Assembly: GCF_002261265.1 (NCBI RefSeq)
Contig: NZ_NEVK01000003.1
Location: 372,001-436,000, forward strand
Reading direction: 5' to 3'
Origin: Bordetella genomosp. 7
GTDB lineage: Bacteria; Pseudomonadota; Gammaproteobacteria; Burkholderiales; Burkholderiaceae_B
Length of the DNA: 64,000 nucleotides
This document shows, in pieces, positions 1 through 7,717 of this stretch. The first letter of the stretch is position 1, and each line of letters starts with the position of its first letter. The translations under genes and the position numbers were made by a program. Under the pieces are notes generated by a model that did not search any database, was not told where the DNA came from, and was given only the letters and a program-made list of their open reading frames with translations.

Positions 1-229
<229 letters not shown>

Positions 230-248
230 GTTTCCCCCGGAGTCTTAA

Positions 249-761
249 ATGTCTATGACCCTTACTCTCTTGCTGGTCGTGCAGGTGCTGTCGGCCCTGG
301 CGATCATCGTCCTGGTCCTGCTGCAGCAGGGCAAGGGCGCCGACATGGGCTCGGCTTTCGGCAGCGGTTCTGCCGGCAGCCTGTTCGGCGCCACCGGGGC
401 GGCCAACTTCCTGTCGCGCACCACCAAATGGGCCGCGGTCGTGTTCTTTGCCAGCACGCTGGGCCTGGCCTACCTGAGCCACAAGGGCTCGCAGTCTTCC
501 GGCGCGATGGAATCCGGCGTGATGCAAGACTTCCCGGCCGACCGTTCCGTGCCTCAGGCGCCCGGCGCCGGCGGCGGTTCTTCGGTGCCGCAAACTCCGC
601 CTGCGCAGCCTGACGCCTCGGTGCCCCAGACGCCCGCCCCGGCCGCACAGCCCCAATCGCAGCCGCAGCCGGAATCGCAGCCGCAGCCGCAATCGGAAAC
701 CCAGCCCGCCGAAGTACCGGCCGCGCCGGCGCAGCCCGATACGCCCAAGCCCGCCCAGTAA
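249..761 (+). CDS. secG: preprotein translocase subunit SecG
   Basis: SecG is the small accessory subunit of the SecYEG channel in the inner membrane. The first 75 residues match the family: one membrane segment at about 3-22, the conserved GKGADMGSAFGSGSAGSLFG loop, and a second segment at about 60-77. The start is supported by GGAG six bases upstream. At 170 residues it is much longer than E. coli SecG (about 110). The extra C-terminal tail is low complexity, with repeated SVPQ units and a Gln/Pro/Ser stretch near residues 130-155. The tail is a real in-frame extension, but its role is unknown. Confidence 0.95.
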   Translation: MSMTLTLLLVVQVLSALAIIVLVLLQQGKGADMGSAFGSGSAGSLFGATGAANFLSRTTKWAAVVFFASTLGLAYLSHKGSQSSGAMESGVMQDFPADRSVPQAPGAGGGSSVPQTPPAQPDASVPQTPAPAAQPQSQPQPESQPQPQSETQPAEVPAAPAQPDTPKPAQ

Positions 762-790
762 GCGCGCCGCTGGCAAACGCCATAAAAAAA

Positions 791-822
791 CCCGCAGTGC
801 CGTAGGGCGCTGCGGGTTTTTT
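791..822 (+). terminator. Rho-independent terminator after secG
   Basis: A 10-bp stem (CCCGCAGTGC / GCGCTGCGGG, one G-T pair) with a 6-base loop is followed by six T and preceded by seven A. It can therefore act in both directions, ending tpiA-secG and the convergent HAD phosphatase gene. Confidence 0.85.
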
Positions 823-834
823 CGTGCCGGTGTT

Positions 835-1524
835 TCACGCCGCCGCGTGTTCCGCGGCCAGCAAGCCCGGCAGGTCGTGCATGTCGTGGAAGACGTGCGC
901 CACGCCCGCCTGCAGCAAGGCCTGGGTGCTGTCATGGCCCGGGCCGCCCGGGCTATAGCCGAACACGGTGGCTCCGGCAGCCACGCCCGCAGTGGCCCCC
1001 GTGACGGTATCTTCGATCACCGCACAGCGCTGCGGGTCCACGCCCAGCGCCTGCGCCGCAGCCCGATACACATCGGGCGCAGGCTTGTTGTTCGCCAGCG
1101 CCTGGCCGCTGAAGTAGCGCCCCACGAAGTACTCGTACAGCCCGATCTTGCGCAGCTGCAGCTCGATCTTGGGAAAATCCGCGCCGGACGCCACCGCGAT
1201 GCGTCCGTCCAGCAACTGGTGCAGCGCGCGCACTGCCTGCGGCGCCCCGTCGATGGCCTGCACATCTGTTTCCAGCTCGCGGTTGCGCCGCGCACGGAAC
1301 TGATCCAGCCAGTCGGGTGTAATGGCATAGCCGGTGCGCGCCTGGATCAAGGGAGCCTCGTCGCTTACCGTCTTGCCCACAAAGATGCGCAGCGCGTCTT
1401 CCGGCGTAAGCGACCATCCCAGCTCGCCCAGCATGGCTGCCAGCACACGGGCCGTAATGGGTTCGGAATCGACCAGCACGCCATCGCAGTCAAACAGCAC
1501 GGCGTCGAAACGTAAAACAGTCAT
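835..1524 (-). CDS. HAD-superfamily hydrolase (beta-phosphoglucomutase / phosphatase type)
   Basis: A 229-residue haloacid-dehalogenase-family phosphatase or phosphomutase of subfamily IA. The nucleophile motif DxDGV is at residues 12-16 (FDCDGVLVDSEP), with a helical cap after it. Motif II is the SG pair at about 113, motif III the KPAPD lysine at about 147, and motif IV the ED pair at about 171-172. Length is normal. The family dephosphorylates small sugar phosphates or phosphoglycolate, and the substrate cannot be told from the sequence. It is convergent with secG and divergent from the tRNA-Leu gene, and shows no operon partner. Confidence 0.88.
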   Translation of the reverse strand: MTVLRFDAVLFDCDGVLVDSEPITARVLAAMLGELGWSLTPEDALRIFVGKTVSDEAPLIQARTGYAITPDWLDQFRARRNRELETDVQAIDGAPQAVRALHQLLDGRIAVASGADFPKIELQLRKIGLYEYFVGRYFSGQALANNKPAPDVYRAAAQALGVDPQRCAVIEDTVTGATAGVAAGATVFGYSPGGPGHDSTQALLQAGVAHVFHDMHDLPGLLAAEHAAA

Positions 1525-1614
1525 GGGGGTGTCTGCAAAAAGTCACAATCCGGCCAGTGTAAAGGGCCGACGATTCAGCCAAGTAGCCATTGCAGTGAAT
1601 GGCCCGGGGGATCA

Positions 1615-1623
1615 TGGTACAAT
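1615..1623 (+). promoter_or_regulatory. candidate extended -10 promoter for tRNA-Leu
   Basis: TGGTACAAT has the form of an extended -10 element (TGn plus TACAAT). A start near 1630 would give a leader of about 65 bases before the tRNA. No good -35 hexamer sits at normal spacing, which fits an extended -10 promoter. This is inference from the motif only. Confidence 0.4.
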
Positions 1624-1694
1624 TTTGGACTTTGCTGGAACAGCTAAACAAGGCCGTTCCGGCCAGCAGGCGCCTGGTGCGCCTGGCATGCCCA

Positions 1695-1779
1695 GCCGAC
1701 GTGGTGGAATTGGTAGACACGCTATCTTGAGGGGGTAGTGGCGAAAGCTGTGCGAGTTCGAGTCTCGCCGTCGGCACCA
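1695..1779 (+). tRNA. tRNA-Leu (anticodon GAG)
   Basis: The acceptor arms GCCGACG and CGTCGGC pair over 7 bp, followed by the discriminator A and an encoded CCA. The anticodon stem is CTATC/GGTAG around the loop TTGAGGG, giving anticodon GAG. The T arm contains GAGTTCGAGTCTC. The long variable arm (GTGGCGAAAGC region) is the class II form expected for leucine. The gene lies two genes after tpiA, as in many betaproteobacteria. Confidence 0.95.
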
Positions 1780-1820
1780 AAAAGCAGTATCAGGCAGTAC
1801 ACGGTACAGAACGCATCAGA

Positions 1821-1853
1821 CCCGCGAATCTCCCAGTGAGGCGCGGGTTTTTT
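1821..1853 (+). terminator. Rho-independent terminator after tRNA-Leu
   Basis: Arms CCCGCG (1821-1826) and CGCGGG (1842-1847) form a stem with a 15-base loop, followed by six T. It lies 42 bases after the tRNA and probably ends that transcript. Confidence 0.7.
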
Positions 1854-1919
1854 GTTGGCCGCGCGTCTTGTCGCCCGATTCCAAACGTCGGGCCTGGGAC
1901 TGTGGCTATAGGTCGTGTA

Positions 1920-2393
1920 CTAAGCATCAAGCACCGTTTCCCGATCTGGCTTGGCTCTGCTGCCGCGCCGAAAATTCTCGTCGTTTTTGCAGTAGGCGAG
2001 TGCATCACGTACGATCCCGGCCAGGCGATACAGATCTTCCGGTTTCTTGAGCAGGATCTGTCCATTTCGACCGAGCTCCAAACCTGCTCGTTGGGCTTCG
2101 AGTTGATGAGCGTCGGGGATGGGTTCGATAAACTGGATGGAAGGGCGGCGCTTATCTCCCCAGAACCTGAGCAACCATCGGTTCGATTTTCCGTCCAAAA
2201 TCACCGAAAAATAGGTCTCGGTATCTCGCATCGACAGGTTTTCGCCAGGAAGAATATCGGTGCATATCTCGTGCAGACGCCGTTCTTCTGCCGTCGTGAC
2301 GATCTTTTCGTTGTCCGGGTCGATAATCGGCGCGTCGTCATCTGGCGCAACTTCTACGGGTGGAACTTCCGATGCGTTGTCCGTTCGTGATTC
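1920..2393 (-). pseudogene. C-terminal relic of a type I restriction enzyme-like protein (HSDR_N_2 family)
   Basis: The frame is open from the stop codon at 2394-2396 down to 1920 (157 codons). Its middle resembles the C-terminal half of short 'type I restriction endonuclease' proteins: an IVTTAEE...HEI segment, then a TETYFSVILDG...RWLLRF strand pair, then a final helix (DLYRLAGIVRDAL). The PD-(D/E)XK nuclease half that should precede it is absent, because the frame abuts the stop of the upstream small gene. The first ATG is at 2231 (103 codons) with no clear ribosome site. I read it as a decayed fragment left by an element that entered beside tRNA-Leu. The family assignment rests on remembered motif shape and is moderate. 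Confidence 0.5.
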
Positions 2394-2549
2394 TCAATGA
2401 CAATGTACGGTGCCAGCCTTCCTGTCCATGTGGCAGCATTTTCCCGGAGGCGAATCTTTACGGCACCCGCCGCCATGAGAGTAGGCGTGAAATGGCAAGA
2501 GTAGGGCGGTGGCCAATACAGTGGCGATGGCTATGGCAGTTTTGCTCAT
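2394..2549 (-). CDS. small secreted YHYH-type peptide
   Basis: A 51-residue protein with a hydrophobic signal sequence (TAIAIATVLATALLLPFHAYS) and a short mature part rich in His and Cys: SHGGGCRKDSPPGKCCHMDR, then KAGTVHCH at the end. The His-Gly-Gly-Gly start and the D-R-K-x-G-x-x-H-C-H ending match the YHYH motif of small exported proteins of unknown function. The start at 2549 is chosen over an ATG 40 codons upstream because GGAGA lies 7 bases before it. Three cysteines and five histidines suggest metal binding or disulfides. The gene is immediately upstream of the restriction relic, in the same frame. Confidence 0.6.
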   Translation of the reverse strand: MSKTAIAIATVLATALLLPFHAYSHGGGCRKDSPPGKCCHMDRKAGTVHCH

Positions 2550-2723
2550 GGACTGTCTCCGTTGAGCCGGGAATGGACGTTCGCTCCTCGCGGGATGGAA
2601 CGGGGAGCGTCTGAAGGGGGCCTTGGCACGGCCCCGACTCGCTGGCCTGTACACCTGCCCTATGCACATTCAGTTAAATTCAGTCGTATTTAGGAGCATA
2701 TGCTGCCCCAGTCTGCTTGCGCG

Positions 2724-2753
2724 ATCAACCACGGGTCTACCCGTACGGTTGAT
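2724..2753. repeat. intergenic inverted repeat
   Basis: Outer arms ATCAACC (2724-2730) and GGTTGAT (2747-2753) enclose inner arms ACGGGT (2731-2736) and ACCCGT (2739-2744), with a 2-base loop and a 2-base bulge. This makes 13 paired bases. No T run follows. The surrounding 2670-2953 shows no convincing gene and is visibly richer in A+T than its neighbours. Confidence 0.55.
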
Positions 2754-2953
2754 GATACGCAGTCCGGTTTGCAGGGACCGAGCTCATTCGAACTGCAAGC
2801 GTCAAAATAACGAAACTCGCGCGGCGAAGCGCGTACACACGGCAAGCAGAGCGCAGGACCCTTCGCGTCGATGTGGGTAGTGAAGTATAATTTCAATAAT
2901 AGAAACATATAGCATGATTTGCGTCGGGACCGGTGTTCCCGGGGAGCACAGCG

Positions 2954-3166
2954 ATGAACTATCTACTCGAGAACATCAACACGAGCATCGCCCGTGCGGC
3001 CGAGCTGACGACGGACCCCGCCATGCTGCGGGTGCTGAAAACCATCAAGCAGCAGGTCGGCGAGCTGGCCCGGGCGGCGGATGACGCGAGCCAGGCCCGC
3101 CCGTCGGCCGCGGCTTCGCGCGTGGCGTCCGAACCGGTGGGGTCGCAAGCCACCACGCGTAAATAG
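2954..3166 (+). CDS. small hypothetical protein
   Basis: A 70-residue protein beginning MNYLLENINTSIARAAELTT. The first 45 residues look like an amphipathic helical pair (TDPAMLRVLKTIKQQVGELARAADDASQ), and the rest is an Ala/Ser/Arg-rich tail. The start at 2954 is preferred over 2933 because GGGGAG lies 8 bases before it. There is no signal peptide or membrane segment. I recognise no family, and it could be a chance frame, although the leader and an A+T-rich promoter-like stretch at 2880-2910 favour expression. Confidence 0.45.
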   Translation: MNYLLENINTSIARAAELTTDPAMLRVLKTIKQQVGELARAADDASQARPSAAASRVASEPVGSQATTRK

Positions 3167-3259
3167 CCGCCCGCGGCGCCGCCTTTCGCCGGCACAGTGC
3201 TCGCCGGTGTCGCCAAGCCGGTCGCCTGAGTGCCGCGCCCCGGTTGATATTCGACGTTG

Positions 3260-3784
3260 CTATATGCCTTGCGACGCGCCGTCGTGTTGCGGGGCGTCGG
3301 GGTGGGCGCGCATGGATTGCGGCGCATCTTGCGGGTTTGCCGGCATGCCTTGATCGGTGGTGGCGGCCGGGGTATCGGGTTTGGGGGGCTCCAGGGTGGT
3401 GGTTTGCCCCATGTGTACGGTGATCAGCGACGGGTATTCGTACGCCGCCCCGGTTCCCATATCGACCGCTGCGCCGATGATGCCGCCAAATAGGATGTTG
3501 CCGAACGCCATGCCTTTGGTGGCTGACTTTACCGTGACGATGCCCGGCTCCAGATCCTGTTTTTTGCAGGTGACAGCCAGGTCTTCGTAGCCGCGCGATA
3601 TCGGCACGGTGCCCGGCGTGGTGACATACCAGGTTCCCTTGTTGCTTACGATTTCGCACATGGCGCCGACCACCTGGTCTGTGTCGTTGAGCGCGCGGAC
3701 GGAGACGGTTTGATCGGCGCCGCCGACGATGGACGCGCACCCGGGCAGCGCGGCGCTCAGGGCCAGGATCAGCAGTAGTCTCAT
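3260..3784 (-). CDS. putative lipoprotein with glycine-rich segment
   Basis: A 174-residue lipoprotein. The N-terminus MRLLLILALSAALPGCAS is a type II signal ending in the lipobox LPGC, so lipidation at Cys16 is expected. The mature part has a small beta domain (about 24-90, with CEIVSNKGTWYVTTPGTVPI) and then a Gly-rich, hydrophobic run at about 94-113 (GMAFGNILFGGIIGAAVDMG) before AYEYPS. This pattern recurs in uncharacterised proteobacterial lipoproteins. AAGGA lies 9 bases before the chosen ATG. The Pro/Ala/Gln-rich end (about 133-174) looks unstructured. Function is unknown. Confidence 0.7.
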   Translation of the reverse strand: MRLLLILALSAALPGCASIVGGADQTVSVRALNDTDQVVGAMCEIVSNKGTWYVTTPGTVPISRGYEDLAVTCKKQDLEPGIVTVKSATKGMAFGNILFGGIIGAAVDMGTGAAYEYPSLITVHMGQTTTLEPPKPDTPAATTDQGMPANPQDAPQSMRAHPDAPQHDGASQGI

Positions 3785-4103
3785 TGTGTGTTGTTCCTTT
3801 GAACCGGATGGACGGGCGAAACGCCTTGGCTGCAAGCCCGCCGCAGATCCCGCAGCGGAGGGTTGAGGGTTTACACCAAAAGCTGCCGGTGTGGGCGCCT
3901 GGCCTCGCGTCTGCTTGCAGGTTATCAATCGCTACTAAGAACCAGACTACGGCGCACGGGCCATATTGCGTGTTTACTCGGGCTTTTCGGTGCGGGGGGG
4001 GCGAGTGATCGACGGTCGAACCAGGCGATGCGGCTCGCGGGCGGGTTGCCAGCAATCCGGTCATGACCCACAATGGCTGTGCCTCTACGTCGACCAGGTA
4101 CCC
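3785..4103. other. intergenic region between divergent lipoprotein genes
   Basis: This stretch of about 320 bases separates two divergent lipoprotein genes and must hold both promoters. I see no conserved RNA, repeat or credible coding frame in it. A run of eight G near 3993-4000 is the only notable local feature. Confidence 0.4.
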
Positions 4104-4331
4104 ATGTCTCTTCGAATGTATTTCCGCTGCGGTGCGGCGCTGTGTGTGGCGGCATTGACTGCCGCCTGTTCCAGCAGCCCGGGAACGTCCTCGCGCTTGT
4201 TCAACGAATGCACCTGGAATCGCAGTGCGTGCATGTATGAAGGCTCTTATGAGCCTGATGAAGAAGCCTATGCCGAGGAAGAGGCGCGTCGACTGAACAA
4301 GAGCCAGTCGATCAGGCTGCGGTCGAACTGA
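4104..4331 (+). CDS. small putative lipoprotein
   Basis: A 75-residue protein with a lipoprotein signal (MSLRMYFRCGAALCVAALTAACSSS), lipobox LTAAC, and a short acidic mature part (SYEPDEEAYAEEEARRLNK) that may be helical. An internal ATG at 4116 is an alternative start; the region before 4104 has only a weak AGG. Family unknown. The two extra cysteines in the mature part (CTWNRSAC) could form a disulfide in the periplasm. Confidence 0.55.
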   Translation: MSLRMYFRCGAALCVAALTAACSSSPGTSSRLFNECTWNRSACMYEGSYEPDEEAYAEEEARRLNKSQSIRLRSN

Positions 4332-4402
4332 TGATGACCTGAGCACGCGCCTTCGGGTGCGGGGGCGGCCGCTCATGGCGCTACGCGTGCCGTGACCGAA
4401 GG

Positions 4403-4729
4403 TCAGCCTTGGGAGTCGGCGGGCCGCGAAGCGCCGCATTGCCAGCAGGTCGAAAACTGCGGTTCGAGCCATTCGCCGCAGTCGCCGCAAAACCAGTGCG
4501 GGCGCGTGCGCCAGGCGTCGTCGACCTGGCCTTCGATGATGCGCAGGGCGGCGGCCTTGTCGCCTTCGCTTTCGAGCCACAGGTCGGGGCCGCATTGGTC
4601 CACGGGGATTTCCCCGGCTCCGCCCTGCAGGTATCGGCCGGTAAGGTGGCAGGCGATGCCGGCCTGTTGCAGTAGGTTGGCCCAGTGCTGCCCCAGCAGC
4701 AGGTCGGGTGCGCGGGTGAGCCGTATCAT
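4403..4729 (-). CDS. DUF2007 protein with C-terminal zinc ribbon
   Basis: A 108-residue protein. The first 70 residues match the DUF2007 'putative signal transducing protein' fold (an RAPDLLLGQHWANLLQQAGI start, PDLWLESEGD strand, AALRIIEG helix). It is followed by a zinc ribbon with two CxxC pairs (CGDC and CWQC) about ten residues apart. The N-terminal domain resembles a PII-like ferredoxin fold, and its ligand is unknown. The gene is convergent with the upstream small lipoprotein and divergent from the DsbA-family gene. Confidence 0.72.
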   Translation of the reverse strand: MIRLTRAPDLLLGQHWANLLQQAGIACHLTGRYLQGGAGEIPVDQCGPDLWLESEGDKAAALRIIEGQVDDAWRTRPHWFCGDCGEWLEPQFSTCWQCGASRPADSQG

Positions 4730-4874
4730 CGTAGCCTCCGGATCCAGGGTGGTTTGATCATAACGTCATGGGAACCCGCTGCGGCGTGCGCGGCGGCGGG
4801 CGTACACTGGACTGAACGATGGGGTGACGCCAGCCGCCGTTACCGCTGTCGCACCGCTTTGCCGGGGAGTGATG

Positions 4875-5525
4875 ATGAAAAGTATCAAGATCGATTTTGT
4901 GTCCGACGTGGCGTGCCCGTGGTGCGCGGTGGGGCTGGGAGGGCTGCTTGAGGCTATAGAGCGCATCGGGCCCGCGGCCGAGTTTCGCATCGCGATGCAG
5001 CCGTTCGAGCTGAATCCGGATATGCCCAAGGGCGGCCAGAATACCGGCGAGCGGCTGATGAAAAAGTACGGGTTTGACTATAAGCGCCTGCAAGAGAACC
5101 GCAAGGTGATTGCGCAACGTGCGGCTGCCGTGGACATGCCCATGAACCAGACGGACGACAGCCGTTCTTACAACACCTTTGACGCGCACCGGCTGCTTTA
5201 TTGGGCCGGCACCCTGGGGCAGGCCGAGCAGCTTGCCCTGAAGCGCAGCCTGTTGAAAACCTACCATTTCGACAATCTGGATACCGGCGAGACGGCCGTG
5301 CTGGTCAAGGCGGCGCAAGACGCCGGACTGGACGGCGATGCCGCCCGCGAGACGCTGGAAGCCGGGCGCTACGCCGACGAGGTTCGCGCCGAGCAGGCCA
5401 AATGGCGGCAACTGGGTATTACCTCGGTGCCGTCGGTGATCATCGACGACAAATACCTGGTCTCGGGCGGGCAGCCGCCCGAAGTTTTCGAGCAGGCCTT
5501 GCGGCAGGTGGCTGCCGAAGGCTGA
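4875..5525 (+). CDS. DsbA-family (FrnE-like) oxidoreductase
   Basis: A cytosolic thioredoxin-fold protein of 216 residues with the active-site CPWC at residues 14-17, a helical insertion, and the cis-proline loop in ITSVPSVII near the C-terminus. This is the layout of the FrnE branch of DsbA-like proteins (often called 2-hydroxychromene-2-carboxylate isomerase family). No signal peptide is present. Two adjacent ATG codons (4872, 4875) follow GGGGAG at 4864-4869, and the second has the better spacing. It probably acts on disulfides or glutathione conjugates; the partner is unknown. Confidence 0.8.
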   Translation: MKSIKIDFVSDVACPWCAVGLGGLLEAIERIGPAAEFRIAMQPFELNPDMPKGGQNTGERLMKKYGFDYKRLQENRKVIAQRAAAVDMPMNQTDDSRSYNTFDAHRLLYWAGTLGQAEQLALKRSLLKTYHFDNLDTGETAVLVKAAQDAGLDGDAARETLEAGRYADEVRAEQAKWRQLGITSVPSVIIDDKYLVSGGQPPEVFEQALRQVAAEG

Positions 5526-5529
5526 AACG

Positions 5530-5543
5530 GGCGCAGTTGCGCC
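5530..5543. terminator. short hairpin in convergent gap
   Basis: GGCGC and GCGCC flank an AGTT loop within the 21-base gap between two convergent genes. There is no T run, so it is at best a weak bidirectional terminator. Confidence 0.3.
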
Positions 5544-5546
5544 GCG

Positions 5547-6074
5547 CTATGCGTGGGGCGCGATTTCCCAGTTTGTGAGCGCGATGTTTGCCAGCGCGCT
5601 TTCGTGGGCGGGGGCGCCGTCGCGCAGATGGGCAACCAGGTCTTGCGTGGTGGACTGCCGCGTCAGCATCAGGCAGGTGACGGGTGCGTCGGGCACGCGG
5701 GTGGCGTGCCAGATGCCGGGCGCCATGCATAGGCCCATGCCCGGCTGCACGGCAAAAGCCGCAAGGGTGCCCAGGTCGGGCATGCCGGCCGGCGTGCCGC
5801 GTGCCACGATATGGACGACCGGCCCGGTAAGCGGCACGATGGCCTGTTGCGTGCGCAGATGCACTTCTAGTTGGGTAACAGGCCCGGTGTTGCGATAGTT
5901 GACCCACAGGACTTCCGCTTTGCCGCCGTGTCCGGGATCGAACAGGTGTTCGTGCCAGAAATCGGTGGTGGGGTGCGTATAGGCGGGAATGGCCGGATCG
6001 GCAGGGAACGCCTTGCCCAGCATCCACCCGTAAGGAGCAAAGGCATCGGCAGTGATAGGCAGGGCGCGCAGCAT
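5547..6074 (-). CDS. ureidoglycolate lyase (AllA) family protein
   Basis: A 175-residue cupin-like protein matching the ureidoglycolate lyase family, which cleaves ureidoglycolate to glyoxylate and urea in allantoin use. Family features include the FAPYGWMLG start, the LEVHLRTQQAIVPLTG strand region (family E-x-H plus Q and P), and FAVQPGMGLCMAPGIWHA near residues 105-125. No other purine-catabolism gene is nearby, so the real substrate could differ. The ATG has no obvious Shine-Dalgarno. It is convergent with the DsbA-family gene. Confidence 0.75.
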   Translation of the reverse strand: MLRALPITADAFAPYGWMLGKAFPADPAIPAYTHPTTDFWHEHLFDPGHGGKAEVLWVNYRNTGPVTQLEVHLRTQQAIVPLTGPVVHIVARGTPAGMPDLGTLAAFAVQPGMGLCMAPGIWHATRVPDAPVTCLMLTRQSTTQDLVAHLRDGAPAHESALANIALTNWEIAPHA

Positions 6075-6157
6075 AAAAAAACCAGGTGATGCAATTGTGC
6101 CCGATTAAACCTCATTCGTGCGCCGCCGGCCAGTGCGGCCGCGGCCGGCCATGCTGC

Positions 6158-6379
6158 CTAGCTTTTGCGCAGGCGATGCACGGCGGATAACACCGTTGAT
6201 GCATGCCCGTACGGTTTTACGCGTAGTTCTTGCATATACAGGCGCAGTGCAAGTTCGGCGGCCGAAACCTCCGCCGGGTCGCGCGTGGGGAGGGCGGCGC
6301 CGGCTGCCGGCACGCGGCGCGGCGGCCGCTTGGCAGCCCGGCTGTCTGGCCGATTCGGCCGCCTGGAAGATAGGCCCAT
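6158..6379 (-). CDS. small basic hypothetical protein
   Basis: A 73-residue protein with an Arg/Pro-rich start (SSRRPNRPDSRAAKRPPRR) and a helical C-terminal half (AEVSAAELALRLYMQELRVK, then HASTVLSAVHRLRK). AAGGAG lies 5 bases before the ATG, which is the main support for it being real. The family is not recognised. It has no cysteines, signal or membrane segment; the charge would suit nucleic-acid binding, but this is only a guess. Confidence 0.5.
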   Translation of the reverse strand: MGLSSRRPNRPDSRAAKRPPRRVPAAGAALPTRDPAEVSAAELALRLYMQELRVKPYGHASTVLSAVHRLRKS

Positions 6380-6541
6380 GAGAGCTCCTTGGTGTCGGCC
6401 GTAGCGGCGCGATTCGGAACATCTTACGGGCCGTTATTGCGCCCTTTTATTCCGTCCGGGTGCAACAGATGAAAAATAAGCAATATCTGAATCAGTTGCT
6501 CCGTGCCGGAGGGGCGTTGTCGTGCCGTTTGCCCACGTCGT

Positions 6542-7717
6542 TTACAGAGTGTCTGCCGTTCCCAGAATGGCGGTGGACTGGCTGGACAGCGTGCCGCCAT
6601 TGCCGTGAACCAGGGCGGTGCGGGCATTGGCGACCTGGCGGTCGCCGCATTGGCCACGCAACTGGCGCACTGCTTCGATGGTGATGAATATGCCGTACAT
6701 GCCCGGATGCACGCAGGACAGGCCGCCGCCGTTGGTGTTGACGGGCAGGCGGCCGCCTGGCGCAATGGCGCCGCCGCTCACAAAGGCGCCGCCTTCACCC
6801 TTCTTGCAAAAGCCCAGGTCTTCCAGGAAAAGAATGGGATTGATGGTGAAGGCGTCGTAAAGCTCGACGACGTCGATGTCCTGGGGGCGCAGGCCGGCCA
6901 TGGCATAGGCGGCGGCGCCGGATTGAGTGGCGGCCGTGACGGTCAGGTCGTCCATGGACGATATCTGCCGGTTCCAGCACGCGGTTGCGCCGCCCAGCAC
7001 GTAGACGGGCGGGTGGGGCAGGTCGCGGGCGCGGTCGGCGCGCACCAGCACGTAGGCGCCCGCGCCGTCGGTTACCAGGCAGCTGTCGCGCACCGTAAGG
7101 GGATCGGACACCATGCGCGAATTGAGTACGTCTTCGATGCTGAGCGGGTCGCGCATGAAGGCTTCCGGATTCAACTGCGCCCACTTGCGGGCGGCAACGG
7201 CGACTTCGGCCAGTTGTTCGCGCGTGGTGCCGTATTGATGCATGTGCCGCGCGGCAGCCAGTGCATACGAACTCAGCGGGTTCAACGCGTGGTAGGGCGC
7301 CTCGTACGGTTGAGGGTCGAGTTTGCGGCGCGCGTTGCCGATCTCGGCGCGGTTCAGCGTGGCGGTGCGCTGGGTGCTGCCATAGCAGACCAGCACCGCG
7401 TTGCATTGGCCGCTGGCAAGCGCCTGCAGGGCGGGCATCAGGTGCGCCACGAAGCTCGACCCGCCCAGCATCGTGCTGTCGATGAAGCTGGGCCGTATGC
7501 CCAGGTGTTCGATGACGGGCATGGCCCACATGCTGGCGGTGACGCTGGCGGTTGCCAGGCCGTCGATGTCCTGCATGGTCAGGCCGGCGTCGGCGACGGC
7601 GCGATGTGCGGCCTGCACCAGGATTTCCATGTCGGTATAGCGGTGCGCTTCGCCCAGGCCGGCATGGCCCACGCCGGCGATGGCGGCAACGCCGCGCAGA
7701 TCGGTCAGGGCCATCAT
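6542..7717 (-). CDS. thiolase-fold lipid-transfer / aldolase-like protein
   Basis: A 391-residue thiolase-fold protein of the SCP-x/lipid-transfer branch. The position that carries the nucleophilic Cys in true thiolases reads STMLGGSS (about 81-88), with no Cys. The C-terminal NTNGGGLSCVHPGMYG loop keeps the usual Gly-rich, His-Pro shape, and ELYDAF is present near 280. In the steroid-degradation pair Ltp2-ChsH2 a similar Cys-less thiolase acts as an aldolase with a DUF35 partner. Here the DUF35 gene overlaps this one by 4 bases, so a two-subunit enzyme on a CoA ester is likely. The substrate is unknown. Confidence 0.8.
   Translation of the reverse strand: MMALTDLRGVAAIAGVGHAGLGEAHRYTDMEILVQAAHRAVADAGLTMQDIDGLATASVTASMWAMPVIEHLGIRPSFIDSTMLGGSSFVAHLMPALQALASGQCNAVLVCYGSTQRTATLNRAEIGNARRKLDPQPYEAPYHALNPLSSYALAAARHMHQYGTTREQLAEVAVAARKWAQLNPEAFMRDPLSIEDVLNSRMVSDPLTVRDSCLVTDGAGAYVLVRADRARDLPHPPVYVLGGATACWNRQISSMDDLTVTAATQSGAAAYAMAGLRPQDIDVVELYDAFTINPILFLEDLGFCKKGEGGAFVSGGAIAPGGRLPVNTNGGGLSCVHPGMYGIFITIEAVRQLRGQCGDRQVANARTALVHGNGGTLSSQSTAILGTADTL

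Noticed and set aside
1490-1780. Minus-strand frame encoding MVPTARLELAQLSPLPPQ
   Set aside because: It is the antisense translation of tRNA-Leu and its promoter; this peptide appears wherever such a tRNA is read backwards.
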